This document shows positions 11,095 through 23,840 of a DNA stretch of 64,000 bases, one piece after another. The notes under the pieces are model-generated. The model was given only the letters and a program-made list of their open reading frames with translations. It was not told where the DNA came from and searched no databases. Both the position numbers and the translations under genes were made by a program. Positions within the stretch are counted from its first letter, which is position 1; each line of letters begins with the position of its first letter. This DNA is from Papio anubis. Lineage: Eukaryota > Chordata > Mammalia > Primates > Cercopithecidae. Where the stretch lies: the NCBI RefSeq assembly GCF_008728515.1, contig NC_044985.1, positions 82,312,155 to 82,376,154 on the forward strand, read 5' to 3'.

Positions 11095-11325
11095 GGGAGT
11101 ATTACATAAAGGCAGAAGCAGAGACTCTGGAAACAGACTGCCCTGAGGGGTTTGAATCCCAGATACACTTAAATCTTAGCTGTGGGACCATGGGCAAGTT
11201 ATTTAAACTTCTAATGGCTCCACTTCCCTGTCTATAAAATGAGACTAGTAATAGTACCTATCTTACAGTTTTGAGTATTTAATGAATTTAATACAAGTAA
11301 GTTCTTGGGACAAATATCAGACAGA
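11095..11325 (+). mobile_element. MIR SINE
   Basis: Sense MIR with 'gactctggaaacagactgcc', 'tttgaatcccaga', 'gggcaagttatttaaacttc' and 'aaaatgagactagtaatagt' in the right order, nearly full length. Confidence 0.9.
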
Positions 11326-14000
11326 AAGCAGAAAGCACTCATTAAATGTTGAATACAAGGGAAAAAATCCATTGTGTTTGTACCTATTTTGGATAACTAA
11401 CTCTGCTCTTGAATTGTACAGGAAAGAGAAAAGTGTAAAATTTGTGTGTGTGTGTTTCTCTAAAATACAGGTACTGTGGAAATTTTCAATTATAAATAGA
11501 AACTCCTTTGTGAAGATAAAAAAAGTAACACAAATATTTCTTAATAGTTTTTAATATGGTAGTAAGAGAAATCTATACACCAAAATGCATGAGGCTCTCA
11601 GAGTAGAGATAAGAACAAATGAACTAGCAAACACATTAGGCAGTATGACCCATGTCTATTGCAATTTTGTCTAGTAGACATATAATGCCAGCCACACCCA
11701 TAACATTTTCTTAAAGTTTATGCCACAAGCTCATAGTGGCTTTAATTTCTTTGCAGGTGGAAAATGGGTATGAATACATACATTGTTATGGAAAAGTACC
11801 AAGGATACCCAGTGTAAGTTAAAATGTGTTGTTTACCAATCATTGTTTTACAAGAAGTGTTTACCTCCAAAGCTGCCTGACCACCATAATGCAGTTTCTT
11901 AGCACATCAACTCTCACGCTTCTGTTTAAACGTACTTTAACCTAAGAATATGCCTCTAATTCAGGTGAAGGCTGAGACCAGGGGGAAACATGGAGTCCTA
12001 AGTTAGCAAACTGCAAAAGGGAACTTGTAAGCTGTGGTGGTAACATATATGTGAAGGCATTCACAATGTTTATTCAGTAAAACATTAAGGTTCTTTTTTT
12101 TTTTTAAATTTTTTTAAATTTTTTTATTTGTTTTTTTTGGCTAAGACTGTCACATTTTCTCTAACGTGTTTTTCACAGCATGAGGTTCTGTCTGTTGTGG
12201 CAACTAGGGCTGAGGCTAGGGGCACTGAGGGAAGGGCACGTGGATGGCCAGGTCTACTGGAGTCCAGAGATTCTGGGGTTTTGTGTCCTGCATCTCCATA
12301 TAATTCTGCTAGGCCTCTTGGTGGCCTTCTCTTTGTCCTCTGTGGATGCCAGAGGAAAGTAAAAGCATAGAGAGGGGTTCTTTTCTAGGTTTTTAAGTTT
12401 ACCTTATAAATAGCATTATTATAAATCCCTCATTTCAATGATCCCCTTTATGGAATTTTAAGCAATAGTTTGTTTTATACACACAAACTTAATTCATGAT
12501 GTTTAAATATTCAAATATTTAAAACTGTATTTATTAAACTGACTTCCTATGTAGGAACTTCAATTAAATTTTTAAGTAATTCAAATAAAATCTTCCTGAT
12601 GAGGAGCTGTATAACTTTAACAAGTTAAATTTGTAAATGGAGAAGAGCTTAAGTTCTTTTAAAAACTTCAGCACTGTACAAAAACTTAGTAAGATTCCAA
12701 CATAAAATCCTGAGTTTAAGTATTCAACTACTCCCTTCTCATCAGATTTATTCTACGGAGAGAACTTGTTTTACAGTTTAGAATTACACAAAATATTAAA
12801 TATATACAGATTATTTCTTAATTTTAAAATATTAATAGTATGGTTTTGAGTTATTTTAAAGTTTTTTATGTTAAATTAAAATACACTAAAAGTTGATAGA
12901 TGCTTGACACACACACAAAAAAAGAATTCCCATTGCAGTTAATGGAGGTAATTAAATACTGCTATTTGGACTAAGATGTTGAGGAAATTCTTACCCCATG
13001 ACCTTGATGAGACACACTGACTTCTATCTATAATTGCTGTATCAGGGGTTTCATACCTCACGAAACAAGTGATGCCTTTGCCCACTTCTCTGGGTTCTAG
13101 TTAAACACGTTACCTCCTTCTTCTGTCCACTCACAGAATTCTGGAGTGCTTGTCCTGTGTGATCATTTGATTCAATATAGCACTGTAATTCCTAATTTAG
13201 GCAAGTAAATATTCCTTTTAACTTTAAGTAATTTTAATTTTAAATAATTTTCAGATGGATTGTCGCATTTTTTGTATTCTTGGGAATATACAATTGATAT
13301 GGATATTTGAATACTTCATTAAATTTTAATTTAATAGCTTTGTCTTGCTAGTGATCACAATTTATGAGGTTTTTCTAATGTTATGTCCCCTTCAGTCCTC
13401 TTACAGATTTACTTGACGTTCTTTAATTTCTATGTTGTTCGTTGGAATAACAAATGAGTTAAAAATACCATTATGGTGGAGTAAAAAGATTCAACGAGTA
13501 TGTTTTATTTTCTGTAGAATAAGATTAGCTTTTCTATTTTCTGTACTATTATAGACTTATGACTCTTCATACATTTGATGTTTTTCCATCAACCCTAATT
13601 AATATTCTCCTTTTGATGCTTATGCTCTAACAATTCTGGCTAGTGCGAATCCTTGTAAGGTTGGTAGTTGTACCCATTTGATATGGCCCCAATAATCTTT
13701 GAAAAAATATCTTGTTCTAATGAGCAGGCTCATTTTGTCCCTGCTCCATATTTGAAATTAGCAATTTCCTCAGATTAATCACAAGTTTCAGTAGGGGGAA
13801 GAAAGCACCAGAGATAATAATCTAATGATGTAAGTAGGCTCTAAGATAAATCATGGTAAAACATTACTTTTGGGTTATATCAGTGAACCAAGCTAAGAAA
13901 ATAGATGCATATTAATGTTTATTCCTTAGTTCTAACAGCAGAGTATTTCTGCACTTTTAATTCTAAACGATTATATCTATTTCCCTTTAAATGAAAATAT
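11326..14000. other. Long unique AT-rich stretch, no gene seen
   Basis: A short GT run lies near 11443-11455 and a T-rich run at 12091-12138. A less AT-rich patch at 12180-12365 holds two overlapping open frames (80 and 60 codons) with no recognisable product. I found no transposon. Confidence 0.45.
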
Positions 14001-16550
14001 TAGTTATTTTGGAAAGTAAACAAAAGTGCTTATTTATCTGTCAATCTTTAACAAAAAATTCAAAATAATAATACCAGAATAATATAAATTCCAATATTGC
14101 TGAGTGAAGTTCAGGGTTTTCTATGCAGTCCTTTCCGTCCTTAAAATATCCCTGTTAGACAATGGTGTACCAAGGTGAAAGAGGGAGTGGGAGCCATCTG
14201 CCCAGTTGCAGTAGTATCTTATCACTAACATTGCTAGACCTGCTGGTGCACAGTGATAATAAAAAGCAGACCAAATTTTAGTTATTTTTATTATTGTTTC
14301 TAAATTCTTTCAGGCAGGACAGCTTTATTGCCTAAACCCAGGTTCTCTAATTTCCAAAGCCCCTCTCTACGCCACTGTACATGATGACTACCAAGTATGT
14401 GCAGCTGAATTTCTTTATTCTAGAGTCACTCATACATTCTCATTCAGTTTTACCTAGTAAGAGCTTCCCTAGTAGCTGTTGCAGCAGTTTCTGCTCATTT
14501 TCAATTTAAAGCCATTTGTACAGCTGACAGTTTGGAGTTCTTAGAAGGTGACTGCTTAAGCTGCTAGTCTTTTCTTGGTGGCAGAGCTCACCTCATGGAA
14601 ACGGGTGAAGTCCCACTCCCATTCCACCTGGAGGATATAGGAAAACTTGAGCAGCTCCGTATCCAAAATTTGGTACATGAGTTTTATTTTACCACCATCT
14701 GGTTAATCTACAAAGAGATAATGTATATTTATAAGTGCAAGATTTATATATTTCAGTTCTGGCTAGCATACAAAAGAAGAAAATCTGCTTCCTACTATTT
14801 AATTTCTAGTGATATTAGAACCGTTATATTTTCATGTATTCAAATACACAGCAACTTTTCTAAATCCTGTTTTGATATTAAAGCTTTTAAATTTATCTTG
14901 CTCCCTTTTCAAAACCACAAACTCTTTTCTTTTTTACACTATGCAACATTCTCTTATTGACACAATATTCATGCTATGTATTTTTATAGCAAAGTTTGCA
15001 GAAGAAAGATCCAAATGATTTCATAGTTAGAGTTAGATTAGCAAAGAACTAAGTGTAAATAAAGGCTCTTGAGTTTTTAACCAAAATATCCTTTTTTGAC
15101 TTTTATTATGAACAGATATATAAAATTTACAAATTTTAATTTATAACTTACACACAATACATAAAATTATGTAAATATATGTAAATGTTACCTATATGTA
15201 TGTTTATATATGTCCATAAATATTATATATGTATTTATTAATTATAATCAAAGATAGCCCTAGAAGAAAACTCAGTTTTTTTCAGCGGCTTTAACCTAAT
15301 GCTTCTTAAATTCATACTTCTAAAATCTAATTTAAAAAACTGTAATCTATTAAGATAAACTTAAATGAACAAATAGAAGAGGCATCACTGAAATTTTATA
15401 CAAATCATATAAATTAGTGGCTTCTGCTAGAGCTCATTCATTAAAAAATCATTTTTTCTACTTGTACACACTGTAATTACATGTAAGTCTCTATTTTACA
15501 AAATATTAATATAAAACTTTAGACATTTAGTTTTTAAATAGAAACCCAATTTCTTCACAGAATCAAAATATGCCCTGCTCAACAGTCCCACTTCTTCTTT
15601 TTGTAATAATTACATTAAACTTTACAGAGAAAAAAATACACAAAACAATGTTATTTAAATTTAGGGGAAACCACTGATGTTTGCAGTTTTAGTGTACAGT
15701 CTATTTTAATCAATTCATGGCATTTAAATGGCACAAATGATTTATTAACCAAGAAGAGAGGGAGAGTTGATTTGATTTCTAGCTTTCTAGAATCACAGTT
15801 TTGCTTATAATAAAAACTTAAAGCTGCCACCTTTATCTTTATTTCTGCCTTAGTCCCCTATTTATTCCTTAGCCTAGGGACTATTCTTCTGAGCCCAAAG
15901 TAAATTTTTCTTTTTGACTTTACGTCTATCAAGGTCATGTGAAAGAATTATTGATTTAAATGGAGTTTTTAGCCACATACATGTGTATTCACAACGTCAT
16001 CCTTTTTTCGTGGCTAAAACCACATTAACGCCTACTAGCAAATAATCACACACAGGCTCTTTACTTTTCATAATGTTACTAATTGAAACTTTATGGTTTC
16101 AATTGAGTATTTTATTACAGTTTATTCAGTCATTCTTGAGACCCTGAAATCTCAATATACCATTTTTTAATTCGATAAATTTACAATGTTTCTATCAAAC
16201 TTAGCACTCCAAGCTCTTTTGTGGAGATGGTTATCTTTTGTAATATATATTTGAATTTCAATATCTATGCACGCCTTCTTCTGGAAGAGCATGCTCAAAT
16301 ATAAGCAATGATTCCACGCTTGTCTCTTTGTAATCCAGGCGTATTCTAAGGAAATAATTACTACAATTTGATTTATTTCTAATGACTCAAAACTTAAGGT
16401 TCAGCTGGAGGAGATACACATTTCAATCGCAATAGACATCCTCTGGGGAGGCTTTCTCAGTCTATTGGCTGTAGGCTATGCCCTGTCAAGGGTCAAAACC
16501 TGGGTTGATGATACCTCGAGGACAAGATTCTCTGTGAGGTTTATGATTTT
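14001..16550. other. Long unique AT-rich stretch, no gene seen
   Basis: It contains the longest open frame of the window outside repeats (14595-14960, 121 codons), which has no similarity I recognise, no nearby promoter or splice evidence and a composition like the surrounding AT-rich DNA. A TATA/TATG-rich patch lies at 15150-15250. Confidence 0.45.
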
Positions 16551-16555
16551 TGTGT

Positions 16556-16862
16556 GTTTGTTTTTGTTTTTTTGTTTGAGACAGAGTCTCGCTCTGTCAC
16601 CCAGGCTAAGTACAGTGGCGCAATCTCGGCTCACGGCAACCTCCACCTCCTGGGTTCAAGCCATTCTCCTGCCTCAGCCTCCCAAGTAGCTGGGATTACA
16701 GACAGCTGCCACCACACCTTCCGCTGGCTAATTTTTGTATTTTTAGTATAGATGAGGGTTTCACTTTGTTGGTCAGACTGGTCTCGAACTCCTGACCTCG
16801 TGGTCCCCCGCTTTGGCATCCCAAAATGCTGGGATTACAGGCGTGAGCCACTGTGTCTGGTC
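16556..16862 (-). mobile_element. AluS element (Sc-like), full length
   Basis: Antisense full-length Alu: T-rich tail, both monomers, and end at the promoter-proximal 'gtgagccactg' box. The 'cacgaggtcaggag'-type bases in the left monomer fit AluSc. A small insertion-like difference lies near 16715-16730. No unambiguous target-site duplication was found. Confidence 0.93.
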
Positions 16863-16917
16863 GGTTTCTGTTTGTATGAAGACTTTTTTTATAGGAATCT
16901 AAAAAGATCCCTCCTAT

Positions 16918-17160
16918 GTTTTCCTTTCCTTTCCCTCCTTCCCTCCCACCCTCCCTCAATCCTTCCCTCTCTCCCTCCCTCCCTCCCTCCCTTCTTTCCT
17001 TCCTCCCTTCCTTCCTTCCTTCCTTCCTTTCTTCTTTCCTTCCTTCCTTCCTTCCTTCTTTCCTTCCTTCCTTCCTTCCTTCCTTCCTTCCTTCCTTCCT
17101 TCCTTCCTTCCTTCCTTCCTTCCTTCCTTTCCTTCTTCCCCTTCTTTCTCTTCTTTTCCC
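16918..17160. repeat. TTCC/TCCC microsatellite, about 240 bp
   Basis: Almost pure pyrimidine tract of CCTT and CCCT units with rare interruptions; the most regular CCTT run is about 17058-17129. It gives spurious long open frames (serine/leucine/proline-rich forward, arginine/lysine/glycine-rich reverse). Confidence 0.98.
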
Positions 17161-18715
17161 CTTAAGCCCTTGAAGCAGCTTGCAATCTCTGCTGATCTCT
17201 GATGGAAGCAATTAAGGATATGCCTTTTGTAAGTCTCAGCTTCCAACAGACATAGCCACTTTAGGATTGAGGTTTTCCAACTTTTGTCTTTGATGTTTGA
17301 TAGAACTAACAGCCATGAAAGCCAGTTTTGGGCATCCCTGGTGTTTTAGTTCCAAACTTTAGAGCTCTAAAACTACAAAGGCCTAAAATGATTTAAGCAG
17401 GTGCCATGTTTCTTATCTAAACCCTGAACTGAGTAGAGCCCATATGCTGTAATGTTGTTCTAAAACAATCTTACCCAATTCGTACAGGATCATAAGAGAA
17501 GAATTCAGAATGTAGGTATAGGTAGTATAGAGGTGAGGTAGACAAATAGGCCAGCTGAATTTACTTTCCTACCTAAAATGACAATGCATTTCTGAAGTGA
17601 AATTAGCTCAGGGATGGAGCTCATCATAGTTGGAAGGTTAAAAGTTAAATTATATCTTTATGTCCTTTAGCAGCTAAAAGGATATAAGGAACAGGGAAAA
17701 ATAAGACAGCAATAGGTCTAACTTGTGTATTTTTATACAAGGTGAAGTCTTGGCTATGATTGAGGAGGGGGCTGACACACACACACGCATACACACAGAC
17801 ACACACACACACACACGTGACCGCTCTACAAAGAATAAAATTGAAAATATAAACTAAACTTCCTAGATCATCATCGAATTCAAATCCCACGTGATAGTCT
17901 CAACTGCCCGTTTCCAGAGAGTTTGAGAGAAGAGCTTATGAGCCCATGAGATGTTTCACTTTGTGGTTTGAGGTTAATAAAACATCCAGTGGACGGTGAA
18001 GGTATGACTGAGGACAGGTGGCAGAAAAGCCACAGGGGAGTCCATGAAAGTAAATAATGATAAAGGTAGAAAGTGAGAGCGTTTCCTCTGAAGATGTTGG
18101 CCCAAACCAAAGTCAAGGACTTTGTTATTGTGGTACATGGGGGAAAGGGGGGAAAGGGCCATATGTGAATTAGAGAGCAGGACCTCCAAGAATAGTGAAT
18201 GGGGAGTCCAGACAATTTTGTTTACAGGGCCTCTGACTGAACATTACTCATGCTAGGAGTATCTTCCGTTTTACCTTTAGAATCTACTCAAATTTTGCAA
18301 ATGGCAGAGACCCAAACTAAGGACAATGTGAGGTGGTGGGGACATGGAGAGAACTGGAACTAGCAGCCTGCCCAGGTCTCCAGTAAGAAGGCAACACAAT
18401 TTTGCGTCTAGGAGAAGTGGCTCCAGAGATTTTGCACACCTAGGCCGTACTCTAGTCATCCAGCAGTCCACCTCCAGCAGCCCCCAAGATCGAGAGGCAG
18501 TGCTACAGTCAGTGGTGAACTGCAGAGACGCATGTCTCTAGGTGACAATGTTTAGGGAGGTATGTGAATGGCAGCAGGTGAAGGGCATGGACAGACATGA
18601 AATAAAAAACCCATGGGACTCCATAATTTGCCAAGTGGAAACCAAAGAAAGTGACTGGACTTCTACAAATTTGACACGAGGCAGGGCCTAAAAGTTGTAC
18701 AACTATGACTTTTTA
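17161..18715. other. Unique sequence, no gene seen
   Basis: It includes a CA repeat (listed separately). Less AT-rich patches at 17900-18200 and 18340-18540 hold short open frames on both strands, none recognisable. No splice-flanked conserved frame was seen. Confidence 0.45.
17774..17816. repeat. CA microsatellite
   Basis: About 20 CA units with GCAT and GA interruptions. Confidence 0.95.
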
Positions 18716-18717
18716 TT

Positions 18718-19065
18718 GACCACACCAGTTGGTAAAGTTTGTGATATTGTATGCAACATGGAACATTTTGGTAACTTGACTTTTTTGCTGAATGAACTAA
18801 ACTTTATGTAAATATTTACCATCATTTACAAGTATTTTATGAAATGATTTTTGGCTGCAGTGTTGTATTCTATCATATGGATGTACAACATAATCCATTT
18901 AACTAATCTTCCAGATTTGGAACTTTAAGATTGTTTCTATTTTTTTATATTTTAAATAGTGCCTCTATGAACACATTTGTAGATATATATTTGTAGATAT
19001 AATTTTGTGTAAATCCCCAATAATTTACCAGTTGGAGTTTTATAGGTTTTTTTTTTTTTTAATTT
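18718..19065 (-). mobile_element. Ancient L1 fragment (L1M-like)
   Basis: On the plus strand it reads like a decayed antisense L1 3' region: 'ggctgcagtgttgtattcta', 'ccatttaactaatctt', 'aagattgtttctat' and 'cctctatgaacacattt' correspond in order to the tail end of old L1 ORF2. Divergence is high. Confidence 0.55.
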
Positions 19066-19852
19066 TTGCAAGTTTCTATAGGTCACAAGTAGTAATTTTA
19101 ATGTTTATTTTTCTTTTTCTATTTTCTGTATTTTAAAAACACCTCTTTGTAATGAGTAGTATATTTTTAAACCATACAAAGAAAAACAGAGAAAAAAATT
19201 TACTGACTCATACTTAGCTGCATTATTCCATTCATATTATAGCTACAGTACTAATATCTATTTTCACATCAGCATTTGACACTGATAATTTCAACAGCAA
19301 ACACAAAGAAAAGTTTTCTCTGAAGACCACTCGCTTATTTCTCCTTGTCAAATAATGTCACTTTGAAATAGGTGAATATCAAATTGAATGCACAAATATT
19401 CAAACAAAATTAACAAAGAGAATTTTGAGTCATCTCTTTGTCATGGTGAAAATGTCCAGATATTTCAATACATTTACATTCCTATTCACCTCTACAGAGA
19501 CAGACTTATTTACTACATGAACTGATAGTCATACCACAATATGAATTTAACTTTTCTACAAAAAAAATCACATATTTTTTCTAAAGCATTTTGGAAGTAA
19601 ATTAAATATTAAAATTCATGCCCAGATTTTTTTATAAAGCTGTCAAATTCTCCTTACCTTAAAAGTAAACTATGTGAGACAAGAAAAATAAAAGCTGGAC
19701 AAAGAAATACCCCGCCAAGAATTCTGAATTGGAAGAACAACATGCAGCTCCTCTACATGGCTGCAAATTGCCTGGTTGATTGTAGAGTAACAACAGCTAC
19801 CACAGAAAGAGGTACCATGGACCGGCCACTTAATTGTTGTGAAGGAGATTAC
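19066..19852. other. Unique AT-rich sequence, no gene seen
   Basis: No repeat or gene was recognised. Confidence 0.45.
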
Positions 19853-19950
19853 TGTCATTACTTTATAGATTAAAAAAAAAAAAAACGAAAAACTGAGGTT
19901 TAGAAATCTTCAGAACTTTGCCCAATATCACATAGTAAATAAGTCACTAA
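19853..19950 (-). mobile_element. MIR SINE fragment with internal A run
   Basis: Antisense MIR core: 'ttatagatt', an A run at 19872-19885, then 'actgaggtttagaaatcttc' and 'tgcccaatatcacatagtaa'. The A run has expanded or been inserted within the element. Confidence 0.7.
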
Positions 19951-21055
19951 GGTCTGTCGAACATTAGAATGTGTGTACATCCAACCGTACCCCATTGCTT
20001 TCCAACACAAAATTGGCATGAATTCAGAACTGTTGACTTGCTTCAGTAGATCTGCCTTAAGACCTCCATTATAGCCCAAGTTCTCCCCTGTGAAAAACCC
20101 AGAGAAGTCTGGGGAAGTAAGTGTGATAATTTATACACAATTCATATAGCCCCAAGATAGTGATGAAATTAATTAATTAGAAACTATTAAAATGTGTACA
20201 TGTGATATTCCTACAATTTTCTTCCTGAGTAGAAAACTAAAATAACTCAGGAAGACACTTAGGGAGAAAAATAGGTCAAGTGGCGCTCTCCTCCCCCACT
20301 CACACAGGTTCTCTTGGTTCTTTGCTCCCTGGCCTCAGTTTCCCAGATTCTGCCTCCTTTGTCAGGACAGCAGCCATTCTGTGCCCCACACAACTTCACT
20401 GGGTGAGGAAGGGACAATGAAGAGGCTTTCCTGTAGGTTTAGTCTGTGGAAGAATCTGTGAAATAAAATCAGAACTTTTGTGATTCATCTTATGCTACCT
20501 TATCTCCTATGCTTTAGTACATTAAAAGAATTTCTCTTTTTCAGCCTTGAATTGCATTGCAAAAGGAAAAGTTCCCTTCTGTAACTTAAACTGAGCCTTG
20601 ATTTAGGATGGAGGTGGGGACCTGATGGGGTAGGAGAGAGATACAGGAAGAAAGTTTGTGGAGGTTTGGGAGTTGGGGACTGCTTCACACTAACTGGTTT
20701 AAAGTCACACACCCAGCAAGTACTCCTTAGACAATGACAAGGAATTAGTAGTGTGAGAATATTCACTTTTCTTAAACTGGTTAGTGGGTTGACTATAGGC
20801 TTCCAGTCTCACACTAATTTGTAAATAGGATTACTTCTTTAAGAAAGAAAGAATTAAGGAGGGGTGAATATGCCAACCCAAAGCCTTGGGGAGGGAGATA
20901 AGGTTAAGTTACTGTGTTTTTTATTTCCTCTCCTCTGGTTGTTCTTCTCTAGATAAGTCTACAACGGTTTTTAAACACCCAGTTCAAATCAGCACATCTT
21001 TATAATTTATATTTATTACTCTAATAATTAGCTAAAAACAAGCCAATCAGCCCCT
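19951..21055. other. Unique sequence, no gene seen
   Basis: A less AT-rich patch lies at 20280-20420. No recognisable coding frame, repeat or RNA gene. Confidence 0.45.
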
Positions 21056-21059
21056 GTAG

Positions 21060-21180
21060 ACCTCTGACATTGTGCCAGGGCTGTGACTCTAAAGATAACT
21101 AAGATATGACTCTTGTCCTAGAAGATGGAAATGTCTAAAAAAGGAGAGAAAAAAGCAAACAGAAATATTAGTAATACTTT
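21060..21180 (-). mobile_element. L2-type LINE 3' fragment
   Basis: 'cattgtgccagggctgtgac', 'aaagataactaagatatgac' and 'ttgtcctagaagatgg' follow the antisense end of L2-type LINEs. The match is short and diverged. Confidence 0.45.
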
Positions 21181-22958
21181 TAACATATGAATTAATGTGC
21201 TTTTATCTTTCAAACATTCTGATAGATAACTTTCCCCATATTCAGTAGGAAGAATTCATTCCTTTGAGCAGCTTTCAGTTTTTGTGACAAAGAAAAGCAG
21301 TCAATGTTCAGCTTTTGGCCCCCAAAATAGACTATTGAAGTCCAAGCCAGAAAGTCAAAGCTTTTGTCTGTAGGATTTAGACTTTTGTAGAGCAGAATAT
21401 GTTGAGAATCAAAAGGCAAAACCATGAAGAAATAGGAATTAAGAAATATCCATTAAGAAGATTCCAGAAACCAACCTTACCCAGGGAGGGAATTTGAAAG
21501 GGTGAGAAGAGAAGTCCTTGAGGTATTAAGTACCTGTGATGACGTGTGGGGAGGAGCAGTGAGCAGCAGGGACTTCCTAGTGTCTCTAAACCAACACTAT
21601 CCTTTGCTAATACTAAGGACAGCCTGGGACGTGAGTCGCCACTGACCCATCTCCAGTATCATTCAACGCACTGTGGGACATGCTTAAGCTGTGATGGCAA
21701 CTCAGCTAGTTGCCAGATGAACAGGGCCTGTCAAAATGCTTATGGATTGTCCTTCACAGCTGATACCCATCTGTGTCCTAAAATGCAGCCCTTTTGAATC
21801 ATTCTACATGGACCAACTCTCAGAGAAGGCCCAGGGACCGTCACTTCTCTGACAGTGAGAGTGGCAAAGCTCCACAGCAGCACCCTGGCCCTGTGGCTCC
21901 ATTGCAAGCTGGGGGAGTGCTGTACAACCCAGCCCCCAGGTGAACCTTCTTTCCTTCATTCGTAGTCAGAGAATGTTTGTGGCTGGACACATGGTGGCTC
22001 AGTGCAAGGTTGCACTCCTGAGCTTGGCACCAGCCCTCTGCTCCATTCCTCTCCTGCCATTTTCCAAGTACCAGGCATTTCATGACTTCACAGCTTCATA
22101 GTTTCTATCTTTCTATCATTGTACAACAATATATACATAGCCAGACATCTTTTCCAAAGAATCCAGTTTTTCCCTTAGAAATCCATTTTGATTAACTTTT
22201 CCTGCAGAAAGTGGTCCAGCCCCACCCTTCTCCTAGATGAATCTGCTTGGTAAGATCCTGTTTATTCAACTGTGCACAGGTGTAGGACTGGGGGTGGAAA
22301 TAAGAGCTGTTTATTAAAATGAAATGCGATGTCTCAAATTAAAGATTTATCATATTACTGAATTATTAAAGTTAGTAAACATGACTATATTACTTAAACG
22401 ATATACCAGATTACTTAATTGATATGCCAAATTACTTAACTGGATCTTACACATGCCTAATTCTATCAAATTTGCTGAACACTTTATGTTACCGAAGAGC
22501 CCTGTCTCATGCAAATAAATTATGCCAGGAACTGAACTTATAAAGCAAATGCTACTAATAATGTAATCTGAACCATATTACTAAATGTGACAGATCTGAC
22601 ATTAGCTGACAGATATGAATTGACTTAATTAAGTATTAATCATAATAAATCGAGGCAAGATTTAAATATGTGATCTAACGTGACTTTCCTATCAATAAAA
22701 AACTGTGATATTGCTGCCCTCAAAAGAGATAAATTTCTATTGCTAAGGACAGTGTAGTAACTACTTCATAATGAGGCTTACCTGTCATCAGACAGCAGTG
22801 GTCTCCTCAAACATGCAATGGCTCATTTACATAGTTAAGCGGTTTGGTCACACACTTAGCATTGGACTATTCATTGTAAGAATACAGAAAATATTCATGG
22901 AGAGCACAGAGAAAGTGAGAAGACCTCTTTAACTCTCAAAAAACAATATTACATGCAA
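21181..22958. other. Unique sequence; motif-dense segment at 22300-22720
   Basis: No gene is seen. A less AT-rich patch lies at 21840-22080. From 22300 to 22720 the DNA carries many homeodomain-type TAAT/ATTA sites, an octamer ATGCAAAT (22509-22516), two TGACAG sites (22588-22593, 22607-22612) and TTAATTAA (22625-22632), without any recognisable repeat. It is a candidate regulatory element only. Confidence 0.35.
22389..22440. repeat. Imperfect 21-bp tandem repeat, about 2.5 copies
   Basis: Units begin with ATTACTTAA at 22389, 22410 and 22431; the first two are 21 bp and share most positions, and the third is partial. Confidence 0.6.
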
Positions 22959-22989
22959 GTGTGTGTGTGTGTGCGCTTGTGTGTGTGTA
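22959..22989. repeat. TG microsatellite
   Basis: TG run with a GCGCTT interruption. Confidence 0.92.
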
Positions 22990-23044
22990 CATACTCTTAT
23001 CATGTAATACAGAGTATAAATGCTCTATCTTCAAGGACTATAAG

Positions 23045-23330
23045 ATGGTGGTCCTGCAGTCAAATTCAGCCTGCAGACAGGAAGACATATTTTGTTTGGC
23101 CCATAGTGTTTTAAACATAGGACCACTTCAGGCAAAATACCTGGATTCTTAAATTTCGTTTTGGAAAATCAGTGGGCATTCTCATACTGCAACAGTTGGT
23201 TGGAGCTGAGTAGGAGCTATCCCAGTTTGGTACAATACATACACTGCTTTGCCATGATCTCCCCTCCACGCTACTCTATTGTGGCCTTCTTCACTCATTT
23301 GTGTAACCTACCTAGCTCTTGGCTCCTGTA
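23045..23330. mobile_element. Possible old dispersed repeat, unnamed
   Basis: Phrases such as 'tttgtttggcccatagtg', 'tggttggagctgagtagg' and 'tactctattgtggcc' recall a dispersed mammalian repeat (DNA-transposon type is my guess). I cannot name it or set its strand reliably. Confidence 0.3.
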
Positions 23331-23439
23331 TGTATTTGAGTTTTTCACCTCTGTTCAAGACATTCAAAGCAGGTTCATTCAATACGGTATAAAGGAATGA
23401 AGGGAAATGAAGACTAGAGAATTCAAAGAATGTTTCATG

Positions 23440-23840
23440 CTTAAAGGGATCTAACTTGGGAATTTAAAGATGAATTTAACTGGACTTGGGATAGTCAAAA
23501 GGGGGAAAATATGTTCTTAGGAAAACTGGGATGAGTGAAGGCATCAAGGCATGAGTGATCATGGTACATGGACTTCAAAGATTTGAGCAGACAAATGAGA
23601 CTGACATTCTTTATGAAAGCAATCTAAAGTGTTTGTATTTAGTCTAAGTTAGTCAGATGTAAGTTTACATTAAAAGCATTTTAGGAGGGAAGTAACACAA
23701 TTAAAGTGGTATTTTACGTAATTCTAGGTGAATGGATGTGTTAGCAGTTACTGGACTTAGAGGGACTGGTGGGTGGGTGCAATGATCAGGTGTGAAATAA
23801 GGAGGAAGTCCTAGCTGGAGGTTTGTAGCAATGAGAAGGG
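23440..23840 (-). mobile_element. Possible ancient LINE-type repeat (same family as 4080-5210)
   Basis: The stretch 'gaagtaacacaattaaagtgg' near 23690 and its surroundings resemble the antisense of the old L2-like module described at 4080-5210, but divergence is high and the limits are uncertain. Confidence 0.3.

Noticed and set aside
14595..14960. 121-codon open frame, longest outside repeats
   Set aside because: No recognisable domain, AT-biased composition like the flanks, no promoter, splice or polyadenylation context. A chance frame is the simplest reading.
16696..17246. Open frames of 85-171 codons with serine/proline/leucine or arginine/lysine/glycine repeats
   Set aside because: They translate the TTCC microsatellite and the neighbouring Alu.
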